DNA of 64,000 nucleotides from Deinococcus hopiensis KR-140 (GCA_943327755.2 CALPYF020000003.1:1-64000); one strand, 5' to 3'; counted from the first letter of the stretch, positions 28,158 to 37,479 are shown. Notes: generated by a model from the sequence alone, not told the origin. A program made the numbers and translations.

Positions 28158-29278
28158 AGGTGGCGGTGTTGTGTCATGCCAGTGCGGGCGGCTCCGGAGT
28201 GGTCGCGACCGAACTGGGGTTGCAGGTGGCCCGCGCCGGGCACGAGGTGCACTTCGTGGGGGCGGCGCAGCCGTTCCGCCTGACCGGTCAGCGCGGCATG
28301 AGCGGGCCGTACTTTCATCAGGTGGGCGGGTACGCGTACGCGCTGTTCGACCAGCCGTACCCGGAACTGGCGGCGGCGAACACCCTGACGGAGGTGATCC
28401 AGGAGTACGGCGTGGAACTCTCGCACGCGCACTACGCCATTCCGCACGCCACGGCCGCCATTCATGCCAGGGCGATCACGGGCCGCTCGCGGGTGATCAC
28501 GACGCTGCACGGCACGGACGTGACCCTGGTGGGCCTGGAGCCCGCGTTCCGCTCCACCACCCGGCATGCCATCGAGCGCAGCGATCACGTGACGGCCGTG
28601 TCGCATTACCTCGCGGCGCACACGCTGGAGGTCTTCGGCGTGGACCGTGAGATCGAGGTGATTCACAACTTCGTGGACAGTGACCGCTTCGTGCGCGTGA
28701 CCGACCCGGCGGTACGCGCCCGCTTCGCGCACCCGGACGAGGCGCTGCTCGTGCACGTCAGCAACTTCCGGCCCGTAAAACGCGCGTGTGACGTGGTGGA
28801 GGTCTTCGCGCGGGTGGCGTCCGAGATCCCGGCGCGGCTGCTGATGATCGGAGACGGTCCGGAGCGGCCCAAGGCGATGGAGCTGGCGCAGACGCGCGGC
28901 GTGATCGGCCGCACGCACTTCCTGGGCTCGTTCCCGGACGTGGAGACGGTGCTGGGCATCAGCGACCTGTTCGTGCTGCCCAGTCAGCAGGAGAGTTTCG
29001 GGCTGGCGGCCCTGGAGGCCATGAGCTGCGAGGTGCCGGTCGTCGCCTCGCGCGCCGGGGGCATTCCGGAGGTCGTGCAGGACGGCGTGAATGGCTTCCT
29101 GGCCGACGTGGGCGACGTGGACACCATGGCGGACCGGGCGCTGCAGATCCTGCGCAACCGCGACCTGTACCTGAGCCTGGGGCAGGCGGGGCGCCGCGCG
29201 GCGGCCGAGCAGTTCCACCCGTCGGTGATCGTGCCGCAGTACCTCGCGGCGTACGAACGCACGCTGAGCGCGCGCTGA
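28154..29278 (+). CDS. bshA: N-acetyl-alpha-D-glucosaminyl L-malate synthase (bacillithiol)
   Basis: 374 aa from GTG 28154, chosen because the family begins KVAVLCHASAGGSGVVATELG; a TTG at 28118 would add residues unlike the family. This is a GT4 glycosyltransferase with the N-terminal GGSG loop, THLHGTDVTLVG-type block (TTLHGTDVTLVG), HNFVDSDRF, the nucleotide-binding SNFRPVKR and the EX7E block QESFGLAALEAMSCEVPVV. It makes GlcNAc-malate from UDP-GlcNAc and L-malate, first step of bacillithiol. bshB and bshC are not in this window. It is preceded by a coupled 17-codon ORF. Confidence 0.9.
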   Translation: MKVAVLCHASAGGSGVVATELGLQVARAGHEVHFVGAAQPFRLTGQRGMSGPYFHQVGGYAYALFDQPYPELAAANTLTEVIQEYGVELSHAHYAIPHATAAIHARAITGRSRVITTLHGTDVTLVGLEPAFRSTTRHAIERSDHVTAVSHYLAAHTLEVFGVDREIEVIHNFVDSDRFVRVTDPAVRARFAHPDEALLVHVSNFRPVKRACDVVEVFARVASEIPARLLMIGDGPERPKAMELAQTRGVIGRTHFLGSFPDVETVLGISDLFVLPSQQESFGLAALEAMSCEVPVVASRAGGIPEVVQDGVNGFLADVGDVDTMADRALQILRNRDLYLSLGQAGRRAAAEQFHPSVIVPQYLAAYERTLSAR

Positions 29279-29392
29279 GCCGCCGGTCCCGCAGGCGCCC
29301 TGTCTGGGCGGCCCGGCCCAGGCCCACTTGACCGGGGCGGGGCGTCTGTCCCAGACTGTGGCCTAAAGTTCACAGGCAACGCTTGCCCCCAC

Positions 29393-29441
29393 GCGGGCAC
29401 GACCTCTTTCCGCAGATCCTGCGGGCAGAGGTCGTGCCCGC
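29393..29441. promoter_or_regulatory. Long perfect hairpin upstream of the GH13 gene
   Basis: Perfect 15-bp stem, 29393-29407 (GCGGGCACGACCTCT) with 29427-29441. The 19-nt loop contains a second 5-bp hairpin (CGCAG/CTGCG). It is followed by a T-rich run (CTTTCCTGCTGTCTCTTCC) and lies 37 nt before the ATG of the GH13 gene and 114 nt after bshA. It could be the bshA terminator or an attenuator/leader element for the GH13 gene. Confidence 0.55.
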
Positions 29442-29478
29442 CTTTCCTGCTGTCTCTTCCTCGCCGGAGGCCCCTTCC

Positions 29479-31302
29479 ATGAGTATCTTTACCCTGCTGT
29501 CCACCCAACACGACCACACCCCCGCGTACACCGAGCGCCTGGGCGCGCCGCTGGGCGCCTCGGTACGGGTGCGGGTCCGCACGACGCTGCCCGTGACCGG
29601 CGTGAGCCTGAAGTTCGTCCGGGTCGGCGAGATCGAGTCCGTGCCCGCCCGCGAGATCGCGCCGATCGGCGACGAGCCGGGACGCTGGTTCGAGGCGGAC
29701 CTGCCCGTCCATGAGGGCCGCGTGCGCTACGCCTGGCAGCTGGACTTCCTGAACGACCACCTGAACCTGACCGGCCTGGGCCTGCACCGCACCCGCCGGG
29801 GCTTCCGCTCGTGGTTCACGTACCTGACCGGGCACACGGCGCCCGAGTGGGCCTGGGAGAGCGTGTTCTACCAGATCTTCCCGGACCGCTTCCGCAACGG
29901 GGACCCCACGAACGACGTGCAGACCGGCGAGTACGTGTACGGCGACCGAGTCGTGGAGCAGGTCGAGTGGAACACCCCGATCGACTCGTGGGGGGACATA
30001 CATGGGCATTACGGCGGGGACCTGAACGGCATCACGCAGGCGCTGCCGTACCTGCAGGATCTGGGCATCACGGGGCTGTGGCTCACGCCGATCTTCGTGT
30101 CGCCCAGCAACCACCGCTACGACATCACCGACTACCGACACGTGGACCCGCACCTGGGCGGGGACGAGGCCTGGGAGGAACTGGCGCGCAGCGCCGGGGA
30201 GGCGGGCATCCGGATCGTGCTGGACGGCGTATTCAACCACGTCGGGAACGAGAACGCGCTGTTCCGCGCGGCCGTGGACGACGAACTGTCTCCCGAGCGG
30301 GCGATGTTCACGTGGCGGGACGAGCCGGGAAAGCTGCCCTACCACGCGTTCTTCGACGTGCCCACCCTGCCGAAGATCGACTACCGCAACGAGACGGCCG
30401 TGCAGGAATTCTTCAGCGGCGAGGAGAGCGTCGTGCGGCACTGGCTGCGCCGGGGCGCGGCGGGCTGGCGGCTGGACGTGGCGCATATGATCGGTACGGG
30501 CGGCACCGACGAGGACAACCTCCCGCTGCACCGCACCCTGAAGCGCGCCGCGCGCGAGGAGACGGAGGACGCGTACGTGTTCGGCGAGCGCTTCTACGAC
30601 CCGGAGCACGCCCTGGACGGTCAGGGTGAGGACGGCAGCATGAACTACCACGGGTTCGGCCTGCCGGTCATGCAGTGGCTGGCCCGCGCGAACATGATGT
30701 TCGAGCCCAGCCGCCTGAGCGGCGAGGAACTCGTGGAGATCCTCTGGGACGCGTACCACGCGCTGCCGCCGCAGGTGGCGCTGAGCATGTTCAACGTGCT
30801 CGAATCGCACGACATTGCCCGGGCGCTGTACCGCGTCGGCAACGACCGCACGCCGTTCCTGGCGGGCGTGACCCTGCTGATGGGGTACGCCGGGGTGCCC
30901 TGCACGTACTACGGCAGCGAGGTCGGCGTGACGCAGTCCCGCGACGGCGCGATGCCCTGGTGCCGCGAGGCGATGCCCTGGGACGAATCGCAGTGGGACA
31001 CGGACCTGCGCGGCCGCATGAAGGCCCTGATCGGCGTGCGCCGCGCCACGCGCGCCCTGCACCGCGGCGGGCTGCGCTTCGTGCATGCCGAGGAGGACGC
31101 CGTGGCCTTCCTGCGCGAGTACACCCAGGAGGGCGGACTGGTCGAGCGGGCCGCGGTGATTGCCAGCCGCCGCGCCGGGCGGCACGAGGTGTCCCTCTCG
31201 CTGCCGGACGGCGAGTGGCGCGACGCGGTGACCGGCGAGGTATTCCAGGGCGGGCACGTGACGCTGGACGCGGCCGGTGGCCGGATCCTGCTGCTGAACT
31301 GA
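29479..31302 (+). CDS. GH13 alpha-glucosidase/neopullulanase-like
   Basis: 607 aa from ATG 29479, with CGGAGG 10 nt upstream. An N-terminal beta-sandwich (RVRVRTTLPVTGVSLKFVRV, GRWFEADLPVHEGRVRYAWQ) resembles the CBM34/neopullulanase N-domain. The barrel follows: FYQIFPDRFRNGDP, DLNGITQALPYLQDLGITGL, VLDGVFNHVG, AAGWRLDVAHMI (nucleophile Asp), YVFGERFYD (acid/base Glu) and NVLESHDIARAL (third Asp). It hydrolyses alpha-glucans or maltodextrins in the cytoplasm, since no signal peptide is seen. The substrate within GH13 cannot be fixed by reading alone. Confidence 0.9.
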   Translation: MSIFTLLSTQHDHTPAYTERLGAPLGASVRVRVRTTLPVTGVSLKFVRVGEIESVPAREIAPIGDEPGRWFEADLPVHEGRVRYAWQLDFLNDHLNLTGLGLHRTRRGFRSWFTYLTGHTAPEWAWESVFYQIFPDRFRNGDPTNDVQTGEYVYGDRVVEQVEWNTPIDSWGDIHGHYGGDLNGITQALPYLQDLGITGLWLTPIFVSPSNHRYDITDYRHVDPHLGGDEAWEELARSAGEAGIRIVLDGVFNHVGNENALFRAAVDDELSPERAMFTWRDEPGKLPYHAFFDVPTLPKIDYRNETAVQEFFSGEESVVRHWLRRGAAGWRLDVAHMIGTGGTDEDNLPLHRTLKRAAREETEDAYVFGERFYDPEHALDGQGEDGSMNYHGFGLPVMQWLARANMMFEPSRLSGEELVEILWDAYHALPPQVALSMFNVLESHDIARALYRVGNDRTPFLAGVTLLMGYAGVPCTYYGSEVGVTQSRDGAMPWCREAMPWDESQWDTDLRGRMKALIGVRRATRALHRGGLRFVHAEEDAVAFLREYTQEGGLVERAAVIASRRAGRHEVSLSLPDGEWRDAVTGEVFQGGHVTLDAAGGRILLLN

Positions 31303-31337
31303 TCTGGACCCGGATGGACTGGTGGGCGCACCGTACG

Positions 31338-31433
31338 ATCCGAGCGGATACGGTTCGCAGCGCTGCCAGTGGGCGTGAAGTGGGCAATCCGGCGCTATTC
31401 CGGGTCGTCCACGAAACAGAAAGCCTCCGGATG
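31338..31433 (+). repeat. Dispersed intergenic element, copy 1
   Basis: Intergenic sequence after the GH13 gene shares ATCCGAGCGGA (31338-31348), GTGGGCAA, CCGGGT and ACGAAACAGA (31411-31420), ending near GGATG, with the stretch at 39335-39433. The core 31371-31433 matches 39371-39433 at 51 of 63 positions by eye. No ORF is conserved in it. Confidence 0.65.
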
Positions 31434-31479
31434 GCGCGGGGCGTGGACAGCCGGTTCCACGCCCCGCGCCGCCGTGGGG

Positions 31480-31485
31480 TATGCT
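31480..31485 (+). promoter_or_regulatory. -10 box of leaderless hypothetical gene
   Basis: TATGCT, 8 nt before ATG 31494. Confidence 0.45.
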
Positions 31486-31493
31486 CGTGTCAC

Positions 31494-31880
<387 letters not shown>

Positions 31881-31895
31881 ACGCAGGGAGAAACC

Positions 31896-31933
31896 GCGCG
31901 GGCCTCCTCCGGCTGATCCGGGGAGGCCCGCGC
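31896..31933. terminator. Bidirectional hairpin between convergent genes
   Basis: Perfect 12-bp stem (31896-31907 with 31922-31933), 14-nt loop TCCGGCTGATCCGG. It sits between the stops of two convergent genes (31880 and 31950). No U-tract. Confidence 0.6.
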
Positions 31934-31949
31934 CCATGCAGATCAGGGG

Positions 31950-32789
31950 TCAGTGCTCGCGGATCAGACCACCCGACAGGAACTCCTGCACCATGGTTTC
32001 GAGGTCGTGCAGCGCCACGTCGGTGCGCAGGGCGTACTCGGCCGGGGAGATGTCCTCGCCCAGCGCGCGCATGAAGGCGATGCCCGCCTGACCGTGCGCC
32101 GCGCGGAACGTCTGGTGGATGCCGGTGATGGCGTTCAGGGCGTCCTTGCCGCGCAGCGTCAGGGCGTACTGGTGGTGCGCCCACCCCGCGAGGCTGCGGG
32201 GCAGGATCAGCGTCTGCGGCCGCAGCGGGGCGGGAAAGGCCCCCTCGTACGGCAGAGTGGCGGGCATGGTGGCGGTGATCTCCCCCTTCACGTAGAAGAT
32301 CGCCCCACCGGGCCGGGCGTGCAGACCCGTGAAGTCCTCGGTGAGGTTGAACTTCCACGCGCGCGACCCGATGCCGCTCAGGACGTGAGCCAGCTGCGCC
32401 GGCAGCGGATGGGCACTGAGCTGGGCGCCCTGCTCGTACAGGCTGAGCAGCTCGCCCAGCGCCTGCTCACCCGTGACGCTCGCGGCGGCAGCGGTCACGG
32501 CGCGGCCCTCGAAGAGCAGCACGAAGGCCTGCTGCTCCCCCAGTGCGGCGTGCAGGTAGCCGAACCAGGCCTGCTCGTGCAGGTATTTCAGGAAGGCGTG
32601 CAGGTCGCAGAAATGCTGGGTCAGCCCGGCGTGACTGGGGGCCGATTCGGGCAGGAACCGCGCCAGGAACGGCGCGGCGTTCGGGAACATGGGGCGCAGT
32701 TCCGGCACCATGTCCGGCAGGTCGGTCGCGTCCGGCAGGCCCGGCGCGGGGCCGGTCGGGTCGAGGGGGGAGCCGCTGGGTTCAGTCAC
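31950..32789 (-). CDS. Uncharacterised protein, possibly DUF4388-like
   Basis: 279 aa. After a Pro-rich N-terminal ~45 residues come LTQHFCDLHAFLKYLHEQAW, GYLHAALGEQQAFVLLFEGR and a GEQALGELLSLYEQGAQL helix. These recall the DUF4388-type pattern of a short hit-hairpin that ends in a GR.V motif, but the similarity is weak. The second half has beta strands (IFYVKGEITATMPATLPYEG, QTLILPRSLAGWAHHQYALT) and AFMRALGEDISPAEYALRTD. No signal peptide or membrane segment. Function unknown. Confidence 0.72.
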   Translation of the reverse strand: MTEPSGSPLDPTGPAPGLPDATDLPDMVPELRPMFPNAAPFLARFLPESAPSHAGLTQHFCDLHAFLKYLHEQAWFGYLHAALGEQQAFVLLFEGRAVTAAAASVTGEQALGELLSLYEQGAQLSAHPLPAQLAHVLSGIGSRAWKFNLTEDFTGLHARPGGAIFYVKGEITATMPATLPYEGAFPAPLRPQTLILPRSLAGWAHHQYALTLRGKDALNAITGIHQTFRAAHGQAGIAFMRALGEDISPAEYALRTDVALHDLETMVQEFLSGGLIREH

Positions 32790-32809
32790 GATTCACTCCA
32801 CTGTCCTGC

Positions 32810-33355
32810 TCAGGAGGCGCAGTCGTTCGAGGCCTGCAGGAGCGGGCCGTCCGGCAGTTCCTGCAGGCCGGCCTTGAACCGCCGGGCGTTCTGCACGTAC
32901 CGCTGCGCGTTGCCGCCGCTGGGGGCGGTCCGGACCACGCGGGCGGGGACGCCCACGGCCAGCATGCCGTCCGGGACGTGCGCTCCCTCGGGCAGGACGG
33001 CGCCTGCGCCCAGCACCGCGCCCGCCCCGAGGCTGCTGCCGCTGAGCATCACGGCACCCATGCCCACCAGACTGCCGGGGCCGCAGGTGGCGCCGTGCAC
33101 GATGGCGCGGTGCCCGACGGTCACGTGATCGTCCAGAACGCAGGGCCAGCCTGCGTCGGTGTGCAGCACGGCGCCGTCCTGCACGTTGCAGCCAGGGCCG
33201 ACCGTGATGGGTTCCAGGTCGCCGCGCAGCACCGCGCCGAACCAGACGCTGGCGCCAGCGCCGACGCGGACCTGACCGATCACGTCGGCGCTGGGGGCGA
33301 TGAAGGCGGTGGGGTGGATGTCCGGGTGGTGCCCGTCCAGGGCGTAGAGCGGCAT
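32810..33355 (-). CDS. Gamma carbonic anhydrase-like hexapeptide protein
   Basis: 181 aa from ATG 33355, with GGAGG 4 nt upstream. The left-handed beta-helix is evident: IHPTAFIAPSADVIGQVRVG, GASVWFGAVLRGDLEPITVG, GCNVQDGAVLHTDAG, then DHVTVGHRAIVHGATCGPGS. The three His in LHTD, VGH and IVHG occupy the metal-ligand positions of the gamma-CA/PaaY/YrdA family. Carbonic anhydrase activity is possible but many members are inactive. The -10 box TACCCT (33454-33449) has a TG dinucleotide before it. Confidence 0.88.
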   Translation of the reverse strand: MPLYALDGHHPDIHPTAFIAPSADVIGQVRVGAGASVWFGAVLRGDLEPITVGPGCNVQDGAVLHTDAGWPCVLDDHVTVGHRAIVHGATCGPGSLVGMGAVMLSGSSLGAGAVLGAGAVLPEGAHVPDGMLAVGVPARVVRTAPSGGNAQRYVQNARRFKAGLQELPDGPLLQASNDCAS

Positions 33356-33529
33356 GCGTCCTCCAGGGGGCGGTCACGGTGCGGGCCGGTGCTCCTGCCG
33401 TCACGGGCTGGAGGTGGCGGGGCGCCGGGATACAGGTGAAGTGCCGCCAGGGTAGCACGGGCCGTATGGGCCGGGCGGCCCGCCTGTGTGGGGGCGTCCT
33501 CATAGTTGCCACATGGGGCGCGGGGGGCG

Positions 33530-33538
33530 TGCGATACT
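33530..33538 (+). promoter_or_regulatory. Extended -10 box of csp
   Basis: TG-C-GATACT, an extended -10 element. The ATG lies at 33631, so the mRNA would have a ~85-nt untranslated leader, typical for cold-shock protein genes. Confidence 0.5.
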
Positions 33539-33613
33539 CCGCCTGTCTCAACGTGATCCACTGCCGTGAAGGGTTCAGCCTTAGAGGGCCGCGCCCGGCT
33601 GGACGCGCGAATT

Positions 33614-33882
<269 letters not shown>

Positions 33883-33900
33883 AGGGCGCCGTTTCAACCG

Positions 33901-33932
33901 ACCGGGCGGGCTTCACAGTCCGCCCGGTTTTT
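33901..33932 (+). terminator. Intrinsic terminator after csp
   Basis: Stem ACCGGGCGG (33901-33909) with CCGCCCGGT (33920-33928), 10-nt loop, ending in a T run (33928-33932). Confidence 0.9.
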
Positions 33933-33975
33933 AGGTGTCCGGTCAGGTCTGCCTGCGCGCGCTCCCCCGCGCCCC

Positions 33976-33981
33976 TACGAT
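33976..33981 (+). promoter_or_regulatory. -10 box of leaderless DUF898 gene
   Basis: TACGAT followed by 6 nt and ATG 33988. Confidence 0.55.
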
Positions 33982-33987
33982 GAGGAC

Positions 33988-35169
33988 ATGAGTGAGTCCA
34001 CGCTGCCCGATCCACATCCGCTGGGGCGTCACGAGGTCGCCCGGTCCGGGACGTCCCAGCCGCTGCCCGGCGCCCTGACGTCCACACCGGGCGTCCCGCA
34101 GGTGACGCGGCACGACCTGCGGTTCACCGGAAGTGCAGGGGAGTATTTCCGGCTGTGGATCGTGAACGTCGCGCTGACCCTCGTGACCCTGGGCCTCTAC
34201 CTGCCGTGGGCGCGGGTGCGGACCCGGCAGTACTTCTACGGGCACACGTGGCTGGACGGGCAGAACTTCGAGTACCGCGCCAACCCGTCGGCGCTGCTGC
34301 GCGGGTACCTGCTCGTGGGCGCGCTGTTCGCGCTGTACAGCTTCGCCATGCAGCGGGAGTACTACTGGCTGGGGCTGCCGCTGCTGCTGCTGTACGTGGC
34401 GCTGTACCCGTGGCTGGTGTGGCGGTCCCTACGGTTCCAGGCCGCGAACACGGTGCACCGGGGCCTGAACTTCTCGTTCCACGGCACGGCCGGCGAATCG
34501 TACGTGGCGTACGGCGCGGCGAACGTGGCGGCCAGTATCGCGGGCATCTTCGCGCTGCCGTGGGCGTGGTTCATGCAGCGGCAGTATCAGGTGAAGGGCC
34601 TGGGGTACGGGCAGGCGCGCGGGCACTTCCGGGGGGACGTGGCGCCGTTCTACCTGATCGGGCTGACGTCGCTGGGCCTGAGTCTCGCCGGTGGACTGGT
34701 CGCGCTGCTGCTGGGCGGCGTGGTGGCCGGCGCGTGGTCGGCCCTGAGCGGCGAGCTGCGGGCCGGTACGGACGTTGAGGATCTGCTTGATGGACCGACG
34801 GTGCTGATCTTCCTGGGCGTGGCGTACGTGTCGTTCCTGCTGCTGTACACGGTGGCGTGGCAGTACGTGCGCGGCGCGACCATGAAGTACGTGCTGAACA
34901 ACGCCGAGCTGGGCGGCGTGGTGCGGTCGGGGGCCACGTTCAGCCCGTGGGGACTGGTATGGCTGGGGGTCACGAACAGCCTCGCGCAGGTGGTGACGCT
35001 GGGCCTGGCGACGCCGTGGGCTGCGATCCGCCGCACGCGCTACGTCTTGGACGGCGTGCATGTCCGCACCATCGCGGATCTCGATCACTTCCGGGGGCAG
35101 GCGCAGCAGCCCGGCTCGGCGCTGGGCGAGGCCGCCACGGAACTCCTCGACATCCAGGTGGGCTTCTGA
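33988..35169 (+). CDS. DUF898 (YjgN-like) membrane protein
   Basis: 393 aa. After a Pro/Ser-rich cytosolic N-terminus of ~45 residues are several membrane segments, including LWIVNVALTLVTLGLYLPWA, ALFALYSFAM, LPLLLLYVALYPWLVW, AANVAASIAGIFALPWAWFM, LGLSLAGGLVALLLGGVVAG and GLVWLGVTNSLAQVVTLGLA. The repeated VTLGLYLPWARVRTRQYFYG/ VTLGLATPWAAIRRTRYVLD blocks are a DUF898 signature. Role unknown, but DUF898 genes often precede an M48 metalloprotease, as here. The stop overlaps the next start (TGATG). Confidence 0.9.
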   Translation: MSESTLPDPHPLGRHEVARSGTSQPLPGALTSTPGVPQVTRHDLRFTGSAGEYFRLWIVNVALTLVTLGLYLPWARVRTRQYFYGHTWLDGQNFEYRANPSALLRGYLLVGALFALYSFAMQREYYWLGLPLLLLYVALYPWLVWRSLRFQAANTVHRGLNFSFHGTAGESYVAYGAANVAASIAGIFALPWAWFMQRQYQVKGLGYGQARGHFRGDVAPFYLIGLTSLGLSLAGGLVALLLGGVVAGAWSALSGELRAGTDVEDLLDGPTVLIFLGVAYVSFLLLYTVAWQYVRGATMKYVLNNAELGGVVRSGATFSPWGLVWLGVTNSLAQVVTLGLATPWAAIRRTRYVLDGVHVRTIADLDHFRGQAQQPGSALGEAATELLDIQVGF

Positions 35170-36230
35170 TGACCCGGCCGCCGGCCGTCACCCTGCGCGG
35201 CGTGTACTTCGACGGCCACAGCAGCCGCGACCGCGCCGCCACCCTCAGCCTGGGCGAGTCCGCGCAGCTCACGCTGGACGGCGAGTCTCACGCCTTCGCG
35301 GTGGCCGCGCTGGGGGTCGACCCACCTGTGCCCGGGGTGCGGCGGGTGATCCGTCTGCCGGGCGGGGCGCGGTTCGAGACGACGGACTTCGCGCCGCTGC
35401 TCGCCTGGGAGCGGGCCAGTGGCCGCAACCGGGCACTGCGGGGCGTGGCGTGGCTCGAGGCGCACTGGGTGAGCGCCCTGACGGCGGTGGGGCTGGCGTT
35501 CGCGCTGCTGGGGGGCTTCATCGTGTGGGGCATCCCGGCGCTGGCGACGCAGGCCGCGCGGGTCACGCCCCGGGGCGTGCTGGCGTCCTTCGACGAACAG
35601 ACGCTGCACTTTCTGGAGGAACAGGATTTCATCGGGCCCAGCGGACTGCCCCGCGAGCGGCAGGCGCAGCTGCAACGCGAATTCCGGCAGGTGCAGGGCT
35701 GGGCGGGGGGCGGGTACCCGTACCGGCTGCTGCTGCGGGACGGCGAACCGGCCGGGGCGGCGGGCGTGGGGGCGAACGCCTTCGCCCTGCCGAACGGCAC
35801 GATCGTCATGACGGATCAGCTCGTGGCCCTGGCCCGCAGTGACCGCGAGCTGCTGGGCGTCCTGGCGCACGAGACCGGGCACGTCACGCGGCGGCACGGG
35901 CTGGCCACGGTGTACCAGGGGCTGGGGCTGGGGCTGGTCACGACCCTGCTGACCGGGGATCTGGTGAGTGCCAGTACGTTCGCGGCGGCGGTCCCGGCGG
36001 CGATCCTGCGCGGCGGCTACTCGCGCGCGGCCGAGTCCGAGGCCGACCGCGTGTCGGCGGACTTCATGCGGGGCCGCTACGGCACCACGAAGCCCCTTCA
36101 GGACATCCTGACCCGGCTGGAGGCCGGCGCGGACGCGCGGGACAGTGAGCCGACGTGGCTGGACATCTTCCGGTCACATCCGGTCACGGCCGACCGGGTG
36201 GCGGCCCTGAAGGCCCTGGACGCGCGCTAG
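35169..36230 (+). CDS. M48 family metalloprotease
   Basis: 353 aa from ATG 35169. A cytosolic N-terminal ~95 residues is followed by one membrane segment (VSALTAVGLAFALLGGFIVW). The catalytic core has LGVLAHETGHVTRRHGLATV with the HExxH zinc site and the third ligand in SRAAESEADRVSADFM. It belongs to the Oma1/HtpX-like M48 family with active site on the inner leaflet or periplasm. It is translationally coupled to the DUF898 protein, likely a partner in membrane protein quality control. Confidence 0.92.
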   Translation: MTRPPAVTLRGVYFDGHSSRDRAATLSLGESAQLTLDGESHAFAVAALGVDPPVPGVRRVIRLPGGARFETTDFAPLLAWERASGRNRALRGVAWLEAHWVSALTAVGLAFALLGGFIVWGIPALATQAARVTPRGVLASFDEQTLHFLEEQDFIGPSGLPRERQAQLQREFRQVQGWAGGGYPYRLLLRDGEPAGAAGVGANAFALPNGTIVMTDQLVALARSDRELLGVLAHETGHVTRRHGLATVYQGLGLGLVTTLLTGDLVSASTFAAAVPAAILRGGYSRAAESEADRVSADFMRGRYGTTKPLQDILTRLEAGADARDSEPTWLDIFRSHPVTADRVAALKALDAR

Positions 36231-36261
36231 CCCGCACGCTGCGGGCGTGAGCACCCGGTGC

Positions 36262-36267
36262 CAGAAT
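36262..36267 (+). promoter_or_regulatory. -10 box of leaderless ROK gene
   Basis: CAGAAT followed by 6 nt and GTG 36274. Confidence 0.4.
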
Positions 36268-36273
36268 GCGCGC

Positions 36274-37272
36274 GTGACCGGCCCCCTGACTGACCGCCCC
36301 GCCGACCCCTTTCCCCTGCTGGCGCCGGGACCCGTGCTGGCCCTGGATATCGGGGGGACGAGCCTGCGCGCGGCGCTCGTGCAGGGCGGGCGGGTGCTGG
36401 ACCGCGTGGAGGCCCGCACGCCCCGCCCGGCCACGCCGGACGCGGTGATCGCCGCGGCGCTGGAGCTGGCCCGGCCGCTGGCCGCGCGGGCCGGGGCGGT
36501 GGGCGTGGCCTGTGCGGGCGCCGTGGCGCGGGGGCGCGTGACGGCCACGGCCACCCACACTTTCCCCGGCTGGGTGGACATTCCCCTGGCCGGGCAGCTG
36601 GGCGCGGGGCTGGGCCTGCCGTGCGCGGCGCTGAACGACGCGCGGGCCGCCGCGTGGGGCGAGTTCGCGGCGGGCGCAGGCCAGGGCACGACCGAGTTCA
36701 TGTTCGTGACGGTCAGCACGGGGGTGGGGGCGGGGCTGGTGCTGGGCGGGCGGCTGCATCTGGCGGCGAACGGTCTGGACGCCGAGCTGGGCTTCGTGAG
36801 CGTTCCGGCGCACTGGCACGCGGGGTCGCCCACCCCGGCCGGGCAGCTGGCGCCGCTGGAGTTCGAATCGAGCGGTACGGCCCTGAATGCCCGTGCGCTC
36901 ACGCTGGGCTTCGCGGACGCCCGCGCGCTGTGCGACGCGGCCGAGGCCGGGGACGCGGCGGCGGACGCAAACTACCGCCATTCGGCGGCGGGGCTGGCGT
37001 GGAAGATCGCGGACATCGCGGCGCTGCTGGGCGTGACGCGCGTGGCGCTGGGCGGCAGCGTGGGCCTGCGCCCCGGTTACCGCGCCCGGGTGCAGGAGGC
37101 GCTGGCGGCGTTCCCGGCGCGGTACCGGCCTGAGGTGGTGCATGCGGCGCTGGGCGCGGACGCCGGGCTGATCGGCGCGGCGCTGTGGGCGGCCCGCTCG
37201 GCCCTGCATGGTGAAGCGCAGGACAGTGGAGCGCAGGACCTCTCGACCCGGGACGTCTCAGCCCAGGGGTGA
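36274..37272 (+). CDS. ROK family sugar kinase
   Basis: 332 aa from GTG 36274; GTG 36247 is a longer option but precedes the -10 box. The ASKHA fold begins VLALDIGGTSLRAALVQGG. Later blocks are LNDARAAAWGE, TVSTGVGAGLVLGGRLHLAA and KIADIAALLGVTRVALGGSV. The usual zinc motif CxCGxxGCxE is absent, and the AGEIGH-type His region reads DAELGF, so the Zn site is missing. It is therefore an atypical ROK kinase; glucose, N-acetylmannosamine or another hexose may be the substrate. Confidence 0.85.
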   Translation: MTGPLTDRPADPFPLLAPGPVLALDIGGTSLRAALVQGGRVLDRVEARTPRPATPDAVIAAALELARPLAARAGAVGVACAGAVARGRVTATATHTFPGWVDIPLAGQLGAGLGLPCAALNDARAAAWGEFAAGAGQGTTEFMFVTVSTGVGAGLVLGGRLHLAANGLDAELGFVSVPAHWHAGSPTPAGQLAPLEFESSGTALNARALTLGFADARALCDAAEAGDAAADANYRHSAAGLAWKIADIAALLGVTRVALGGSVGLRPGYRARVQEALAAFPARYRPEVVHAALGADAGLIGAALWAARSALHGEAQDSGAQDLSTRDVSAQG

Positions 37273-37479
37273 GCGGGCGCCGGTGATCCAGCCGTCCTGC
37301 ACGGCGCAGTAGGGACTTTGGAGCAGGGTGATCAGGGTGCGGGTGTCCTCGCCGGGGTGCGGCGTGACGGGGTGCCACTGCCCGGCGCACTGCACCTGGA
37401 GCCGGTAGTCGGGCGGCGCGGGCTGCACGCGGTAGTTGCCGATGGGGTGGGTGCCGCTGGGCAGGGTGGGGACGTGCAT
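37258..37479 (-). CDS. Small hypothetical protein antisense to ROK end
   Basis: 73 aa with GGAGG 6 nt before ATG 37479, a strong signal. Sequence: MHVPTLPSGTHPIGNYRVQP, then APPDYRLQVQCAGQWHPVT and TRTLITLLQSPYCAVQDGWI. Two Cys. It overlaps the 3' end of the ROK gene tail to tail by 15 nt. Not recognised. Confidence 0.62.
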   Translation of the reverse strand: MHVPTLPSGTHPIGNYRVQPAPPDYRLQVQCAGQWHPVTPHPGEDTRTLITLLQSPYCAVQDGWITGARSPLG

